Shown: positions 53,477-62,490, counted from the stretch's first letter. The stretch: 64,000 bases of DNA from Bacteroidota bacterium (GCA_023418315.1 JAEZZY010000056.1:84865-148864), one strand, 5' to 3'. The notes: generated by a model not told the origin, from the sequence alone. Made by a program: numbers and translations.

Positions 53477-55852
53477 TCAGGGAGTATTTTTCTTCTCTGT
53501 TTTTACATAAAACTTTCGGTTAATTTCTAAAAGGTTCTGCTTTGTAAGCCCGTCCAATCTTACCTCTTGCCAATCGGTAGAAGGTGTAAGCCAATAGGAT
53601 TCATCTTGGATGTATATCTTTATAGGCATAGTGAAATTCCTGATGCAATTGGTGTATCGATAATTGAGTTTATTTCTTTCGATGCTGTATTCCAATACCG
53701 GTATTTGCACTGTACGTAAGTATTGTTCAAATAATTTGCTGAAATCAATTTCTGCCGTTTTACAAATAAAGGCTTCTATTTCTTTTGATGTAGTAATTCG
53801 CTTGTGGAATTGTTGATTCATGTTTAGCAGAAGTTGATGGAATTTTTTATCATCATTTATGATTTGCCTTATCATGTGCACAATCGTTCGTCCCTTTGAA
53901 AAATCATCAGCACCACCGGTTTCGTTTACATTGTATCTGGGAATGATGGGATTTTTGTTTTCTATGTTTTTCATCTTGGCAATCAGGTATTCATTTGCAG
54001 CTTGCTTACCAAACTGACTTTCTAAATATAGTATTTCGGCATAGCCTGCAAAGCCTTCATGTATCCATTTATCCGCTAAATCTTCGGTAGTAATACTGTT
54101 ACCAAACCATTCGTGTGCTAGTTCATGCACTAACAGAATATCGTATTTCATACCCCATCCCGTGCCGGATATGTCTTTGCCTTTGTAGCCATATTTATAT
54201 CTGTTTCCATAAGCTACGGCACTCTGATGTTCCATTCCGATGTAGGGAGCATCCACGACTTTGAGTCCGTCTTCATAAAAAGGAAATTTCCCAAGCCAAT
54301 ATTCCAGGCTCTCAACCGTTTGTTTTGTATTAGGGAATAAATGTTGCTTTGCTTTTTTTACATTGTAATCTAATACCCAAAAACGTAATGGTAAATCTCC
54401 CGCGATGCCGGTAAAGGGTTCTTTGATTTCTATATATTTCCCCACATAAAAACATAATCCATAATTATTGATTGGATTGATGACTTCCCATTTATAAGTC
54501 ATAGTACCGTTTTTACCGGTCTGTTTTTTTATAAGTTTTCCGTTTGAAACAGCTACAAGTGTATCCGGTAGGGTGATAGTAACGCTTGCACCTCTGTCCG
54601 GTTCATCGCTTTGATGATTTTTGCAAGGATACCATATACTGGGTCCGGTGAGCTGGCAACTGGTCGCTATCCACGGTCTGCTGAGGCTGTCTCTTGTCCA
54701 GGTAATGCCTCCGTCCCACGGTGGCGATTTGGCTACATGCGGTGTGCCGGAATAATATACGATTACGGTGTGTTCCGTTCCGATGGCTTGCTTAGGCATA
54801 TTCAAAAACCATACATGCTCTTCATTGGAAAATGTGAGAAGTGTCGTATTGTCCCACAAAGCGCTATCCAAATTCAAGGGTTGTTGTAAGTCAATCTGCA
54901 TCCTCCCTGTGTTCGTATCTGTAACCTTATACGTGATGATATTATAGCCCGACATCGTCCTTGTTTCAAATTGTGGAGATACATGCAAATCATAATGCAG
55001 CACATCCCACCATATTCTTTCAGGAGTTACGGAGCCTAACAACGTATCCTGACGGGTAAGTCTTAATTTATTATCCGTATGAGGATGATGCGTTTTAATA
55101 TTGCTGAACATCCAAGGGATTAAATCAGGCTCCCGGTATGCTTTCGTCCATGACCGATGCCCCACTCCGGGATACTCAGTATAGGAAGGGTCTGCGCCTT
55201 GCCATCTTAATGCGTTTACCATCATCCGTGAATAGTGCACATTATTTACCTTGTCATCGGCACCATGGAATATCCAAATATTATTATCCTTGATTACCGT
55301 GGCTTTAGCCGTATCGGCTACCGGGCAAACCGGAACGGCGGCTGCGAAAAGTTCCGGTTTTCGGGAGATGAAATCGAAAGTCCCTTCGCCTCCCATAGAA
55401 TAACCGGTCAGGTAAATGCGCCGTTTATCTATATTCAGTTGTGTCATCAAATCAGTTATCAACAATAGTGTCAATCGTGCAGCCGTGGTGGGCGTATCTG
55501 TTGCCTTCAGGCTATTGGGGAAGTCCGGAAAATTAACCCACGTATCTTTTTTAGGACATTGGGGCACGATAATAAAACAGGGAAAAGTTGTGCGGTAGTA
55601 ATCCTCTAAAAATATATCCGGCAGGTTAGTGAGCTGTGCTTCATTATCATTACCTCTCGCACCGGAACCATGTAAAAAAACGACAAGTGGATATTGGAGT
55701 TGTTTATTGTAGTTTGCAGGAAAAAGCAATCTATACGGTAAACTATCACTCTGCTGCATGAAAATATTTTTTTCAAATACGGCCGCATGTTGAGCGGGGC
55801 AATAATTTGAACAAACTAACAATAACATCAGCAGAGAAAAATATGATTTCAT
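53477..55852 (-). CDS. Esterase-like alpha/beta hydrolase fused to an M1 (gluzincin) aminopeptidase
   Basis: 791 aa, signal peptide MKSYFSLLMLLLVCSNYCPAQ, hence secreted or periplasmic. Residues ~30-250 are a PHB-depolymerase/feruloyl-esterase-like hydrolase: FLHGSGARGND (oxyanion), nucleophile Ser152 in YLTGYSMGGEGTF, FHGADDKV (acid), and His222 in GVGHRSW. Residues ~280-780 are an M1 peptidase: exopeptidase-like GMEHQSAVAYGN, then VHELAHEWFGN (His576, Glu577, His580) with Glu599 in WIHEGFAGY, i.e. HExxH-x18-E, all zinc residues intact. No RBS is obvious. AT-rich compared with surrounding genes. The natural substrate is unknown. Confidence 0.85.
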   Translation of the reverse strand: MKSYFSLLMLLLVCSNYCPAQHAAVFEKNIFMQQSDSLPYRLLFPANYNKQLQYPLVVFLHGSGARGNDNEAQLTNLPDIFLEDYYRTTFPCFIIVPQCPKKDTWVNFPDFPNSLKATDTPTTAARLTLLLITDLMTQLNIDKRRIYLTGYSMGGEGTFDFISRKPELFAAAVPVCPVADTAKATVIKDNNIWIFHGADDKVNNVHYSRMMVNALRWQGADPSYTEYPGVGHRSWTKAYREPDLIPWMFSNIKTHHPHTDNKLRLTRQDTLLGSVTPERIWWDVLHYDLHVSPQFETRTMSGYNIITYKVTDTNTGRMQIDLQQPLNLDSALWDNTTLLTFSNEEHVWFLNMPKQAIGTEHTVIVYYSGTPHVAKSPPWDGGITWTRDSLSRPWIATSCQLTGPSIWYPCKNHQSDEPDRGASVTITLPDTLVAVSNGKLIKKQTGKNGTMTYKWEVINPINNYGLCFYVGKYIEIKEPFTGIAGDLPLRFWVLDYNVKKAKQHLFPNTKQTVESLEYWLGKFPFYEDGLKVVDAPYIGMEHQSAVAYGNRYKYGYKGKDISGTGWGMKYDILLVHELAHEWFGNSITTEDLADKWIHEGFAGYAEILYLESQFGKQAANEYLIAKMKNIENKNPIIPRYNVNETGGADDFSKGRTIVHMIRQIINDDKKFHQLLLNMNQQFHKRITTSKEIEAFICKTAEIDFSKLFEQYLRTVQIPVLEYSIERNKLNYRYTNCIRNFTMPIKIYIQDESYWLTPSTDWQEVRLDGLTKQNLLEINRKFYVKTEKKNTP

Positions 55853-55943
55853 TGTATAAAACGATGTGGATGGTTTGGCTTTTGGTTAATCAATTGGGGG
55901 GATTCTAAATAGCAGAAAATTAAATTAAGCTATTGTCTGCCTG

Positions 55944-57293
55944 CTAACGTTTTTGAGAGTGCTTGTTATTCCTTCCAAGTTCGATAGCTTTATTTAGTTG
56001 TACATCTTTTTTGTTTATTAAATCTTCAATTGTCGGTTTAATAATGTAGTCAGGTATTATTCCTCTGTCCGTATTTTTCTTGTCTGTTGTAAACATGGTA
56101 TATTTTGTTGTCGGAGTGAATACAGTAAACCGGGAATATGGAAGTACCGTTTGGATAAAATTTCCGGACGTATTCCCACAATAAGTTCCTCCTGTTTCTT
56201 CACCGATAAAAATAGCCCGGTTGTTATTTTTTACAACGGTACAAAATTCACTTGTTGCCGAAAAGCTCAATCCATTAATCAGGATATATGTATTCCCAGA
56301 AAAACAGTTGTGTTTCGGTTGTTGAAGCGATAAATTCGGATGTTCTTTTTCCTCTAAAATTTTAAAAGTTGTTTCAAGCCGTTGATAGTAACGGAATGTA
56401 GTGTCCGACAAATAAGAATATAATAAAGCTCCATAAGTATCACGTCCGCCACCATTTCCTCTAAGGTCTATGATTAAGGAGGTCACTTTCTTTTCCTTTA
56501 TTTCAATAAAAGCAGCATCAAGAAAACCTGCAAAATCAATATTGTATTTTAGTAAGTCATCATTAGCAAATGTTCTGATAGTCAATAGGGCAATATTCTG
56601 ATGTAAAAATTTCAAATCAACTAACTTATCATTTTCTTTTTCTGTCAAACGCTTGCATTGAATGTCTTTTTTGAGTGCTGCATTAACTGTAGTTTTCTGC
56701 AATTTTCCGTTGCTATTCTTATAGGTAATCTTGTATTCCTTATGTTGACCATAAACTAAACTAAAATAAAACCAAAATGAGTGATTCAGAATCCAATATT
56801 TTTTCGTTTTTATCTTGCCATCTGAAACAATATAATTAAAAAGCTTCTTTCTGATGTCAGGGATGCTTACATCATTAATTTCAGTTATTTCTGTTCCCGA
56901 AGGAAAATCTCTTAAATTTGAACAATCGACATAAGCCTTGTTCTCTGTAAAATAGAGCGACAATGGGAAATACTTATCCTTTTCATCAATTTGATGTCGC
57001 AGGCTGTCAGGAGCGGAACAGCTTAAATGACCATCTTCAATATTGCTCAATATCAATTTGAGTGTCTTGTAAAAATCTCGCTTGGATATGCCGCTGTCTA
57101 TTTCCTGAATGCAGTTGTCAAATAGCTTGTTTATAAAAGCCTTGCTTTTAAATCTGTAAAGCGATGGATAATTTTCTTCAAGAGACTTTTTCAGAAACAT
57201 TAAATCGTTTCTGTATCCTATGCGCTGCGAGGTCTGTCCCAACACAGGGTTTGACAATAAAGAAAAAAGTATAATTATTTTAAACAGTTTCAT
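55944..57293 (-). CDS. Exported S41-family (C-terminal-processing-type) serine peptidase
   Basis: 449 aa from the ATG at 57291-57293 (signal peptide MKLFKIIILFSLLSNPVLGQ). The frame is open upstream to 57356, but those 21 codons are derived from the duplicated DUF3810 start. Core motifs: LIIDLRGNGGGRDTYG, nucleophile Ser in LINGLSFSATSEFCTVVKN, and FIGEETGGTYCGNTSGN. A PDZ-like region with SGTEITEINDVSI precedes it. No lysine of the classical Ser-Lys dyad is confidently placed. It is AT-rich (a sampled 60-nt line has 20 G+C). It runs in the same direction as the M1 fusion gene with a 91-nt gap, and the two probably form one transcript. Confidence 0.82.
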   Translation of the reverse strand: MKLFKIIILFSLLSNPVLGQTSQRIGYRNDLMFLKKSLEENYPSLYRFKSKAFINKLFDNCIQEIDSGISKRDFYKTLKLILSNIEDGHLSCSAPDSLRHQIDEKDKYFPLSLYFTENKAYVDCSNLRDFPSGTEITEINDVSIPDIRKKLFNYIVSDGKIKTKKYWILNHSFWFYFSLVYGQHKEYKITYKNSNGKLQKTTVNAALKKDIQCKRLTEKENDKLVDLKFLHQNIALLTIRTFANDDLLKYNIDFAGFLDAAFIEIKEKKVTSLIIDLRGNGGGRDTYGALLYSYLSDTTFRYYQRLETTFKILEEKEHPNLSLQQPKHNCFSGNTYILINGLSFSATSEFCTVVKNNNRAIFIGEETGGTYCGNTSGNFIQTVLPYSRFTVFTPTTKYTMFTTDKKNTDRGIIPDYIIKPTIEDLINKKDVQLNKAIELGRNNKHSQKR

Positions 57294-57336
57294 TTTCCGG
57301 GATTTCAAATATGATAGCAGCGAACAAGAATGCGTT

Positions 57337-57367
57337 TTTTGTATTTTATTAACCATGTTTAATTATA
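57337..57367. repeat. Direct repeat copy B (islet right end)
   Basis: TTTTGTATTT (57337-57346) then TTAACCATGTTTAATTATA (57349-57367), matching copy A at 53212-53241. On the minus strand it reads as a short duplicate of the DUF3810 start (ATGGTTAA...). Confidence 0.85.
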
Positions 57368-57398
57368 GCCCGATAGCACAGACGAATGGCATTATAGG

Positions 57399-57406
57399 TA
57401 TCTTTG
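57399..57406 (+). promoter_or_regulatory. Bacteroidota -7 box (TATCTTTG) of the efflux adaptor gene
   Basis: TAnnTTTG 30 nt upstream of the ATG at 57437. Confidence 0.5.
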
Positions 57407-57436
57407 CCTGTTTTAAAAATAATTGTTCTCAGCAAA

Positions 57437-58489
57437 ATGATGTCATACCGGAGTACTATAGTTTTATTAATTTTTAGCTTTCTTACCGTTTTTGCGGCTT
57501 GCAGCAGCGAAGGAAAAAAGGAGCAAAAAGGCGGCGGCAAAGCCAACCGCGTAAGCGCGGAAGTATATGTCCTGAAGCCCGAAGCATTTCAACAGGATTA
57601 TAGCGCCAGCGGCACCCTGCTTCCCAATGAAGAAGTAGAAATCCATCCCGAAATTACCGGGCGCATTACGAATATCCTTTTCAAAGAAGGAACCTATGTG
57701 CGGAAAGGACAAACGCTGGTAACGCTTTTTGATGCCGACATCCTGGCGCAGCTACAAAAATTGAAAGCACAAAAAGCGCTTCAGCAAAAACTGCAGGAAC
57801 GCCAGAAAGAATTGGTGGATATAGGCGGCATCAGCCGGCAGGATTTTGAAGCCACACAAACAGGTATTGCCACTATAGACGCAGATATAGCCGCACAAGA
57901 GGCTGCGCTGCGCCGCACCAAGATCATCGCTCCTTTTGACGGAATTGTAGGCATCCGCAGCATTAGCGTAGGCGCTATTGTATCCCCCGCCACCACTATA
58001 GCCGTATTGCAGCAAGTACATCCGCTGAAAGTGGATTTTTCCATACCCGAACAATACCACTCCCTGCTGAAAAGCGGGATGCCTGTTGCCTTTACCGTGG
58101 CAGGCATTCAAGGAAACCGTACAGGCACCATCAGCTCCATAGACCCTGGAGCAGATATGGCTACGCGCACCATAAAAGTAAGAGCCATAGTACCCAATCC
58201 CAACAGAGAGCTGCTGGCAGGCGCTTTTGCCGAAGTGAAAATTCCTTTTGAAAGCAGCCCTGAGGCTTTGCTAATCCCTACACAAGCCGTAATCCCCACC
58301 ACCCGCGATAAAAAAGTAGTAATACTCCGCAACGGAAAAGCCGAAATGACCACCGTGAAATTAGGCACCCGCCTGGAAGATAAAGTAGAAATACTGGAAG
58401 GATTAAAAAGCGGAGATACCGTACTCACCACCGGGCTTATGCAAGTGAAACCGGGTATGGATGTGCAGGTGGTCAAGGTAAACGGCTGA
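57437..58489 (+). CDS. RND efflux periplasmic adaptor (HlyD/AcrA family lipoprotein)
   Basis: 350 aa from ATG 57437, preferred over the TTG at 57404. Lipoprotein signal (LLIFSFLTVFAAC), then the barrel-sandwich hybrid domain (SASGTLLPNEEVEIHPEITGRI, FKEGTYVRKGQTLVTLFD), a coiled-coil hairpin (~95-130), the second half (TKIIAPFDGIVGIRSISVGAIVSP), a beta-barrel and the C-terminal MP domain (ILRNGKAEMTTVKLGTRLEDKVEIL). It would join an RND pump and TolC-like channel across the periplasm. Neither follows; ispH comes next after 16 nt, so the pump is elsewhere or unpaired. Confidence 0.92.
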   Translation: MMSYRSTIVLLIFSFLTVFAACSSEGKKEQKGGGKANRVSAEVYVLKPEAFQQDYSASGTLLPNEEVEIHPEITGRITNILFKEGTYVRKGQTLVTLFDADILAQLQKLKAQKALQQKLQERQKELVDIGGISRQDFEATQTGIATIDADIAAQEAALRRTKIIAPFDGIVGIRSISVGAIVSPATTIAVLQQVHPLKVDFSIPEQYHSLLKSGMPVAFTVAGIQGNRTGTISSIDPGADMATRTIKVRAIVPNPNRELLAGAFAEVKIPFESSPEALLIPTQAVIPTTRDKKVVILRNGKAEMTTVKLGTRLEDKVEILEGLKSGDTVLTTGLMQVKPGMDVQVVKVNG

Positions 58490-58505
58490 TAAATTTTATA
58501 TAAAA

Positions 58506-59741
58506 ATGAAATCATTCAACGTACCCGTTCATTACAGAAGCCCGCTCGTTACTGCCATCAAACAGCAGCGCAAAGCAGCGGATAAGCTGAAAAAGGACTT
58601 TCACCCTACGGTGCTGAACATCGGTTCTTTGCAGGTAATCCTGGCAAGGCATTTCGGCTTTTGCTATGGTGTGGAGAATGCTATAGAAATCGCTTTCCGC
58701 GCTGTGGCGGAGAACCCCGGCAAACGCGTATATCTGCTCAGCGAAATGATCCACAACCCTGGGGTGAACGCAGATCTGCAAGACCTCGGCGTACGTTTTA
58801 TTATGGATACTTCCGGCAATCTGCTCATAGACTGGGAGCAACTTACCAAAGAGGATATAGTAATCGTTCCCGCCTTCGGCACCACCCTGGAACTGGAAGA
58901 AAAACTAAGAGCCAAAAATATCGAACCCTCGCATTACGAAACCACTTGCCCTTTTGTAGAAAAAGTATGGAACCGTGCAGAGAAGATTGGCAAAGAAGGC
59001 TATACCATTATCGTACATGGCAAGCCCCGGCATGAAGAAACACGCGCCACTTTTTCGCACAGTCGCGCACACACGCCTACAGTAGTGGTGAAGGATATGA
59101 ATGAAGCCATTCACTTAGCCAACTTCATCAAAGGCATATTACCGGAAGAGCAGTTTTATAGGGATTTTAACGGTCAGTATTCCGAAGGTTTTGAGGTAAA
59201 AAAAGATTTGCAGCGCATTGGCGTGGTCAATCAAACCACCATGCTTGCCAGCGAAACGCAGGGTATTTCCGACTACCTGAAAAACATCATGATCGAAACC
59301 CATGCGCTCACTCCCGAAAACCTTGCTACACGGTTTGCCGATACCCGCGATACGCTTTGCTATGCTACCAACGACAACCAAAGTGCCGTGCAAGCCATGC
59401 TGCAAGTGCCTGCCGACCTCGCCATCGTGATAGGCGGCTATAACAGTTCCAATACCTCGCACCTGGTGGAGCTATGCGAAGAAAAACTGCCTACTTATTT
59501 CATCAAAAATGAAAATTGTATTCAGTGGGATAAAGCCATCAGCCATTTTAACCTGCACAGCCATACTGAAATGCGAACCGAGCATTTCTTACCCCAAAAA
59601 GAACAATTGAAAATCATCATCACCTCCGGCGCCTCCTGTCCCGATGCCTTAGTGGAGCGTGTAATAGAACGGCTTGCCGCACTTACCGGCAATGAAAAAG
59701 AACTGCAAACACTGGAAGGCGAATGGAAAACAAGCAACTAA
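58506..59741 (+). CDS. ispH: 4-hydroxy-3-methylbut-2-enyl diphosphate reductase (long form)
   Basis: 411 aa, longer than the ~320-aa E. coli enzyme, as in cyanobacteria, plants and many Bacteroidota. The last step of the MEP isoprenoid pathway: HMBPP to IPP and DMAPP using a 4Fe-4S cluster. Cluster Cys residues in HFGFCYGVENAIEIAF, YETTCPFVEKVWNRAEK and TSGASCPDALVERVIE. Substrate residues include SEMIHNPGVNADLQDLGV, YTIIVHGKPRHEET, NQTTMLASET and VIGGYNSSNTSHLVEL. It starts 17 nt after the efflux adaptor gene and is followed after 36 nt by a flavin reductase-family gene. Confidence 0.95.
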   Translation: MKSFNVPVHYRSPLVTAIKQQRKAADKLKKDFHPTVLNIGSLQVILARHFGFCYGVENAIEIAFRAVAENPGKRVYLLSEMIHNPGVNADLQDLGVRFIMDTSGNLLIDWEQLTKEDIVIVPAFGTTLELEEKLRAKNIEPSHYETTCPFVEKVWNRAEKIGKEGYTIIVHGKPRHEETRATFSHSRAHTPTVVVKDMNEAIHLANFIKGILPEEQFYRDFNGQYSEGFEVKKDLQRIGVVNQTTMLASETQGISDYLKNIMIETHALTPENLATRFADTRDTLCYATNDNQSAVQAMLQVPADLAIVIGGYNSSNTSHLVELCEEKLPTYFIKNENCIQWDKAISHFNLHSHTEMRTEHFLPQKEQLKIIITSGASCPDALVERVIERLAALTGNEKELQTLEGEWKTSN

Positions 59742-59777
59742 CAACCTTAATAACTATCAGCTAAAAGAAATTACAGT

Positions 59778-60659
59778 ATGAAAGTGATACCCGGTGAGAT
59801 AAAAACCGCTGCCCTGCACGCCTACCTCTTAGGCAGCGTAGGCCCAAGACCTATATGCTTTGCCAGTACGGTAGATGAAAACGGCGAACCCAACTTGAGC
59901 CCGTTCAGTTTTTTCAATGTATTCGGCAGCAAACCGCCGATACTGGTGTTTTCGCCGGCGCGCCGCGTGCGGGATAATACCACCAAACATACCTTACAAA
60001 ATGCACAAGCCACCAAAGAGGTAGTCATCAACATTGTGAATTACGACATGGTGCAGCAGATGAACCTCGCAAGCTGCGAATACCCTAAAGGAGTGAATGA
60101 ATTTGTGAAAGCAGGTTTTACGCCGATACCCTCCGATAAGGTAAAACCCTTCAGAGTGAAGGAATCGCCGGTGCAACTGGAATGTAAGGTGAACCAAATA
60201 ATCGAAACGGGCAGCGAAGGCGGCGCCGGTAATCTTATCCTTTGCGAAGTGCTTTGTATGCACATTCAGGATGAGGTGTTGAATGCGGAAGGAAAAATTG
60301 ACCCGCATAAGATAGACCTGGTAGCACGTATGGGCGGCGATTATTATTGCCGGGCATCCGGCAGCGCCGTATTTGAAGTGCAGAAACCCAATACCAGCCT
60401 CGGCATAGGGGTGGATGCCTTGCCGGAGCGCATTCGCAAAAGCGAAATACTCACCGGAAATAACCTCGGTATCTTAGGAAACAGCGCCTCCATTCCCATA
60501 GTGAGCGATATGCTCTATGATGATCGTTTGGCGCAAATCGTACGCGATTATGAGCAAGAAGAACAAGCCAAGCTGAACGCCCTGCATGTATATGCCAAAG
60601 AGCTTTTGGATCATGGAGAGGTGGAAAAAGCCTGGCAGGTGTTGCTCGCGGGGGAATAG
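59778..60659 (+). CDS. Flavin reductase-family protein (FMN-binding split barrel)
   Basis: 293 aa. The N-terminal ~190 residues are a flavin-reductase-like split barrel: LGSVGPRPICFASTVDENGEPNLSPFSFFNVFGSKPPIL (conserved core, quoted in part), TKEVVINIVNYDMVQQMN and ESPVQLECKV. The C-terminal ~100 residues are an extra helical region of unknown use (GVDALPERIRKSEILTG... ALHVYAKELL). Such proteins reduce or bind flavin for monooxygenases; the partner is unknown. It lies in the same direction after ispH, 36 nt downstream, and is followed by a bidirectional terminator. Confidence 0.85.
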   Translation: MKVIPGEIKTAALHAYLLGSVGPRPICFASTVDENGEPNLSPFSFFNVFGSKPPILVFSPARRVRDNTTKHTLQNAQATKEVVINIVNYDMVQQMNLASCEYPKGVNEFVKAGFTPIPSDKVKPFRVKESPVQLECKVNQIIETGSEGGAGNLILCEVLCMHIQDEVLNAEGKIDPHKIDLVARMGGDYYCRASGSAVFEVQKPNTSLGIGVDALPERIRKSEILTGNNLGILGNSASIPIVSDMLYDDRLAQIVRDYEQEEQAKLNALHVYAKELLDHGEVEKAWQVLLAGE

Positions 60660-60660
60660 A

Positions 60661-60707
60661 AGAATAAAAAAGAAGAAAACGGCATCCATTTTAAGAACCG
60701 TTTTCTT
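60661..60707. terminator. Bidirectional terminator between convergent genes
   Basis: AAGAAAACGG (60673-60682) pairs with CCGTTTTCTT (60698-60707), with A-rich flank on one side (AATAAAAAAG), so both the flavin reductase gene and the minus-strand PEGA gene can end here. Confidence 0.75.
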
Positions 60708-60748
60708 CCCTATAAAACAGGAATTACCCTGTCGCTTTTAAATCAGTA

Positions 60749-61450
60749 TTAATTTTTACCCAGTCTGCTTTGAAGATCAGGTACCACATTTTCAAAGGTG
60801 CGCAGCAGGCGATCCCAAGAGCGGAAGGATTCATCGGCACTTGCTGCGGTACCTGCCGGTGCTATCTCCGATACCAATTTGGCTTTATAGGTAAGCGGAT
60901 CGGAAGAACCGGTTTTTATAATAAGGCGGGTACGAATGGTTGCCGCTTTAAAGTTTTTTACGACCCAGGCGGTGCACATGTAGCCGGTAGCCTTATCCGT
61001 TACTTGTATTACATCAAAAGAATTGGTGATGATGCGGCTAATCAGCTTCCAAGCGTCATCTTCAATATGATTGGTACGAATATCTATATCCTGATTGGCA
61101 AGATTGGTTACAAAAGAGTTTTCATAAGCATCATCTTTTTCAAGTTTCAGGTAATCGGTTTTAGGAAGGTCGTGGCGCTCATCATTTATATAATTCCTTT
61201 CAAGAGTGATAAATCCTACTTTTTCCACTTTTACGTTCACGGTGCTGTTGGGCTCTACCTTAATGATAGTCGTATTGGAACCCACTAATTTTCCATCTAC
61301 AAAGATCTTCGTATCCGGATCGGAATTTACGGTTATCTTTTTTGTTTTTAATCGTGCAAAAGCATCTGTAGGGTAAGAAATTGCCAAGGCGCAAACTGCC
61401 AATAACATAAGCACCATTTTACGCATACGCTCAATAGTAAAAATAAACAT
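60749..61450 (-). CDS. Exported PEGA-domain protein
   Basis: 233 aa. Two ATGs are possible (61450, and 61426 where MRKMVLMLLAVCALAIS begins the signal peptide). A signal peptide ends near TDAFA. Residues ~40-105 are a PEGA-like repeat (KKITVNSDPDTKIFVDGKLVG, TIIKVEPNSTVNVKVEKVGF). The C-terminal part (~110-233) is unrecognised, with VTDKATGYMCTAWVVKNF and ending DLQSRLGKN. PEGA domains occur on surface and cell-wall proteins. Preceded by a TAGCTTTG box at 61485. Confidence 0.75.
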   Translation of the reverse strand: MFIFTIERMRKMVLMLLAVCALAISYPTDAFARLKTKKITVNSDPDTKIFVDGKLVGSNTTIIKVEPNSTVNVKVEKVGFITLERNYINDERHDLPKTDYLKLEKDDAYENSFVTNLANQDIDIRTNHIEDDAWKLISRIITNSFDVIQVTDKATGYMCTAWVVKNFKAATIRTRLIIKTGSSDPLTYKAKLVSEIAPAGTAASADESFRSWDRLLRTFENVVPDLQSRLGKN

Positions 61451-61484
61451 GTCTGACTTTTTAAATGAATAATGTAATAATGCG

Positions 61485-61492
61485 CAAAGCTA
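61485..61492 (-). promoter_or_regulatory. Bacteroidota -7 box (TAGCTTTG) of the PEGA gene
   Basis: Minus-strand TAnnTTTG 34 nt upstream of the ATG at 61450. Confidence 0.5.
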
Positions 61493-61610
61493 AATATTCA
61501 TGGCTATAATATGCACATAACGAGAAGAAAATATCTATGATTTCGGAAGAAACCGATTCAGGTTGCCGTCTCTTGCAAAAAAACTGTATCCCTCTTCCTA
61601 AAAAATCAGG

Positions 61611-61640
61611 TTTGGAAATTCCACGGAACGCTTATCTTTG
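61611..61640 (+). promoter_or_regulatory. Bacteroidota promoter of tRNA-His
   Basis: TTTG at 61611-61614, 18-nt spacer, TATCTTTG at 61633-61640, 19 nt before the tRNA. Confidence 0.75.
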
Positions 61641-61659
61641 CAGTCCTTTAAAAATTCAC

Positions 61660-61734
<75 letters not shown>

Positions 61735-61870
61735 CTTCTTTCTCTTTTTTCCTTTTTTTCCGCCTTCTTATTTTATTGATTGTGGAAATTTTATCGCCTC
61801 TCATTTCCATTGGTTTTTGCTATCTTTACTGATTCTAATGATTATCGTTAAAAGTTTAAATTTTTAAAAA

Positions 61871-62290
61871 ATGAGTTTTGAATTAGCCGGCAAACTAATC
61901 GTGAAATATGACACGCAGCAGATAAAAGAAAGCTTTAAAAAGCGTGAATTTGTGATGGAAATTGCCGAAGAAATAAACGGAAACATATATACCAACTATG
62001 CTAAAATGCAATTGGTACAAAGCAAATGTGAGCTGCTCGACCGCTTTAATGAAGGAGATGCCATAAAAGTGAATTTCAATATAAAAGGAAACCGCTGGGA
62101 GCGCGATGGCAAAGTGAACTACATCACCAACTTAGATGCCTGGAGAATAGAACCCGCCGATGCCGGTGCCGGAAATGCCGCCCCTTCTACCGCTCATTTT
62201 CAGCAAGCACCTGCCGCCGCTCAGCCTATGACACCCGCCGGTGGCTACTCCAATCCTTCTTCGGAAACTGTGGACGACCTGCCTTTCTAA
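61871..62290 (+). CDS. DUF3127 protein with SSB-like acidic C-terminal tip
   Basis: 139 aa, ATG at 61871. The first ~100 residues are DUF3127 (FELAGKLIVKYDTQQIKESFKKREFVMEI, LVQSKCELLDRFNEGDAIKVNFNIKGNRWE, GKVNYITNLDAWRIE), which looks like an OB-fold related to single-strand binding proteins. The tail (~100-139) is Ala/Pro/Gln-rich and ends SSETVDDLPF, very like the SSB acidic tip (DDDIPF) that recruits repair proteins. Directly follows tRNA-His. Terminator at 62332. Confidence 0.88.
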   Translation: MSFELAGKLIVKYDTQQIKESFKKREFVMEIAEEINGNIYTNYAKMQLVQSKCELLDRFNEGDAIKVNFNIKGNRWERDGKVNYITNLDAWRIEPADAGAGNAAPSTAHFQQAPAAAQPMTPAGGYSNPSSETVDDLPF

Positions 62291-62331
62291 AAAGGTAGTG
62301 CGCACCACCAACCAAAACCGCTATTTATTCG

Positions 62332-62366
62332 CTCCTGCATTCGTTAGAAATGCAGGAGATTTTTTT
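62332..62366 (+). terminator. Intrinsic terminator of the DUF3127 gene
   Basis: CTCCTGCAT (62332-62340) pairs with ATGCAGGAG (62350-62358), followed by ATTTTTTT. Confidence 0.85.
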
Positions 62367-62490
62367 GCGGCCGGTTTAAACGAACGCTTTTCTCCGCAAA
62401 GTTCTACTGAAGAAAAGAGGCAACAGCCCCTCCGGATCTCGAATAAGAATTGTCCTTCACCTTTTACCCTTTGAAGACTATAATTTTCAA

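Noticed and set aside
53242..57348. Insertion sequence or transposon as cause of the islet
   Set aside because: No transposase or terminal inverted repeat is visible; only direct repeats flank it.
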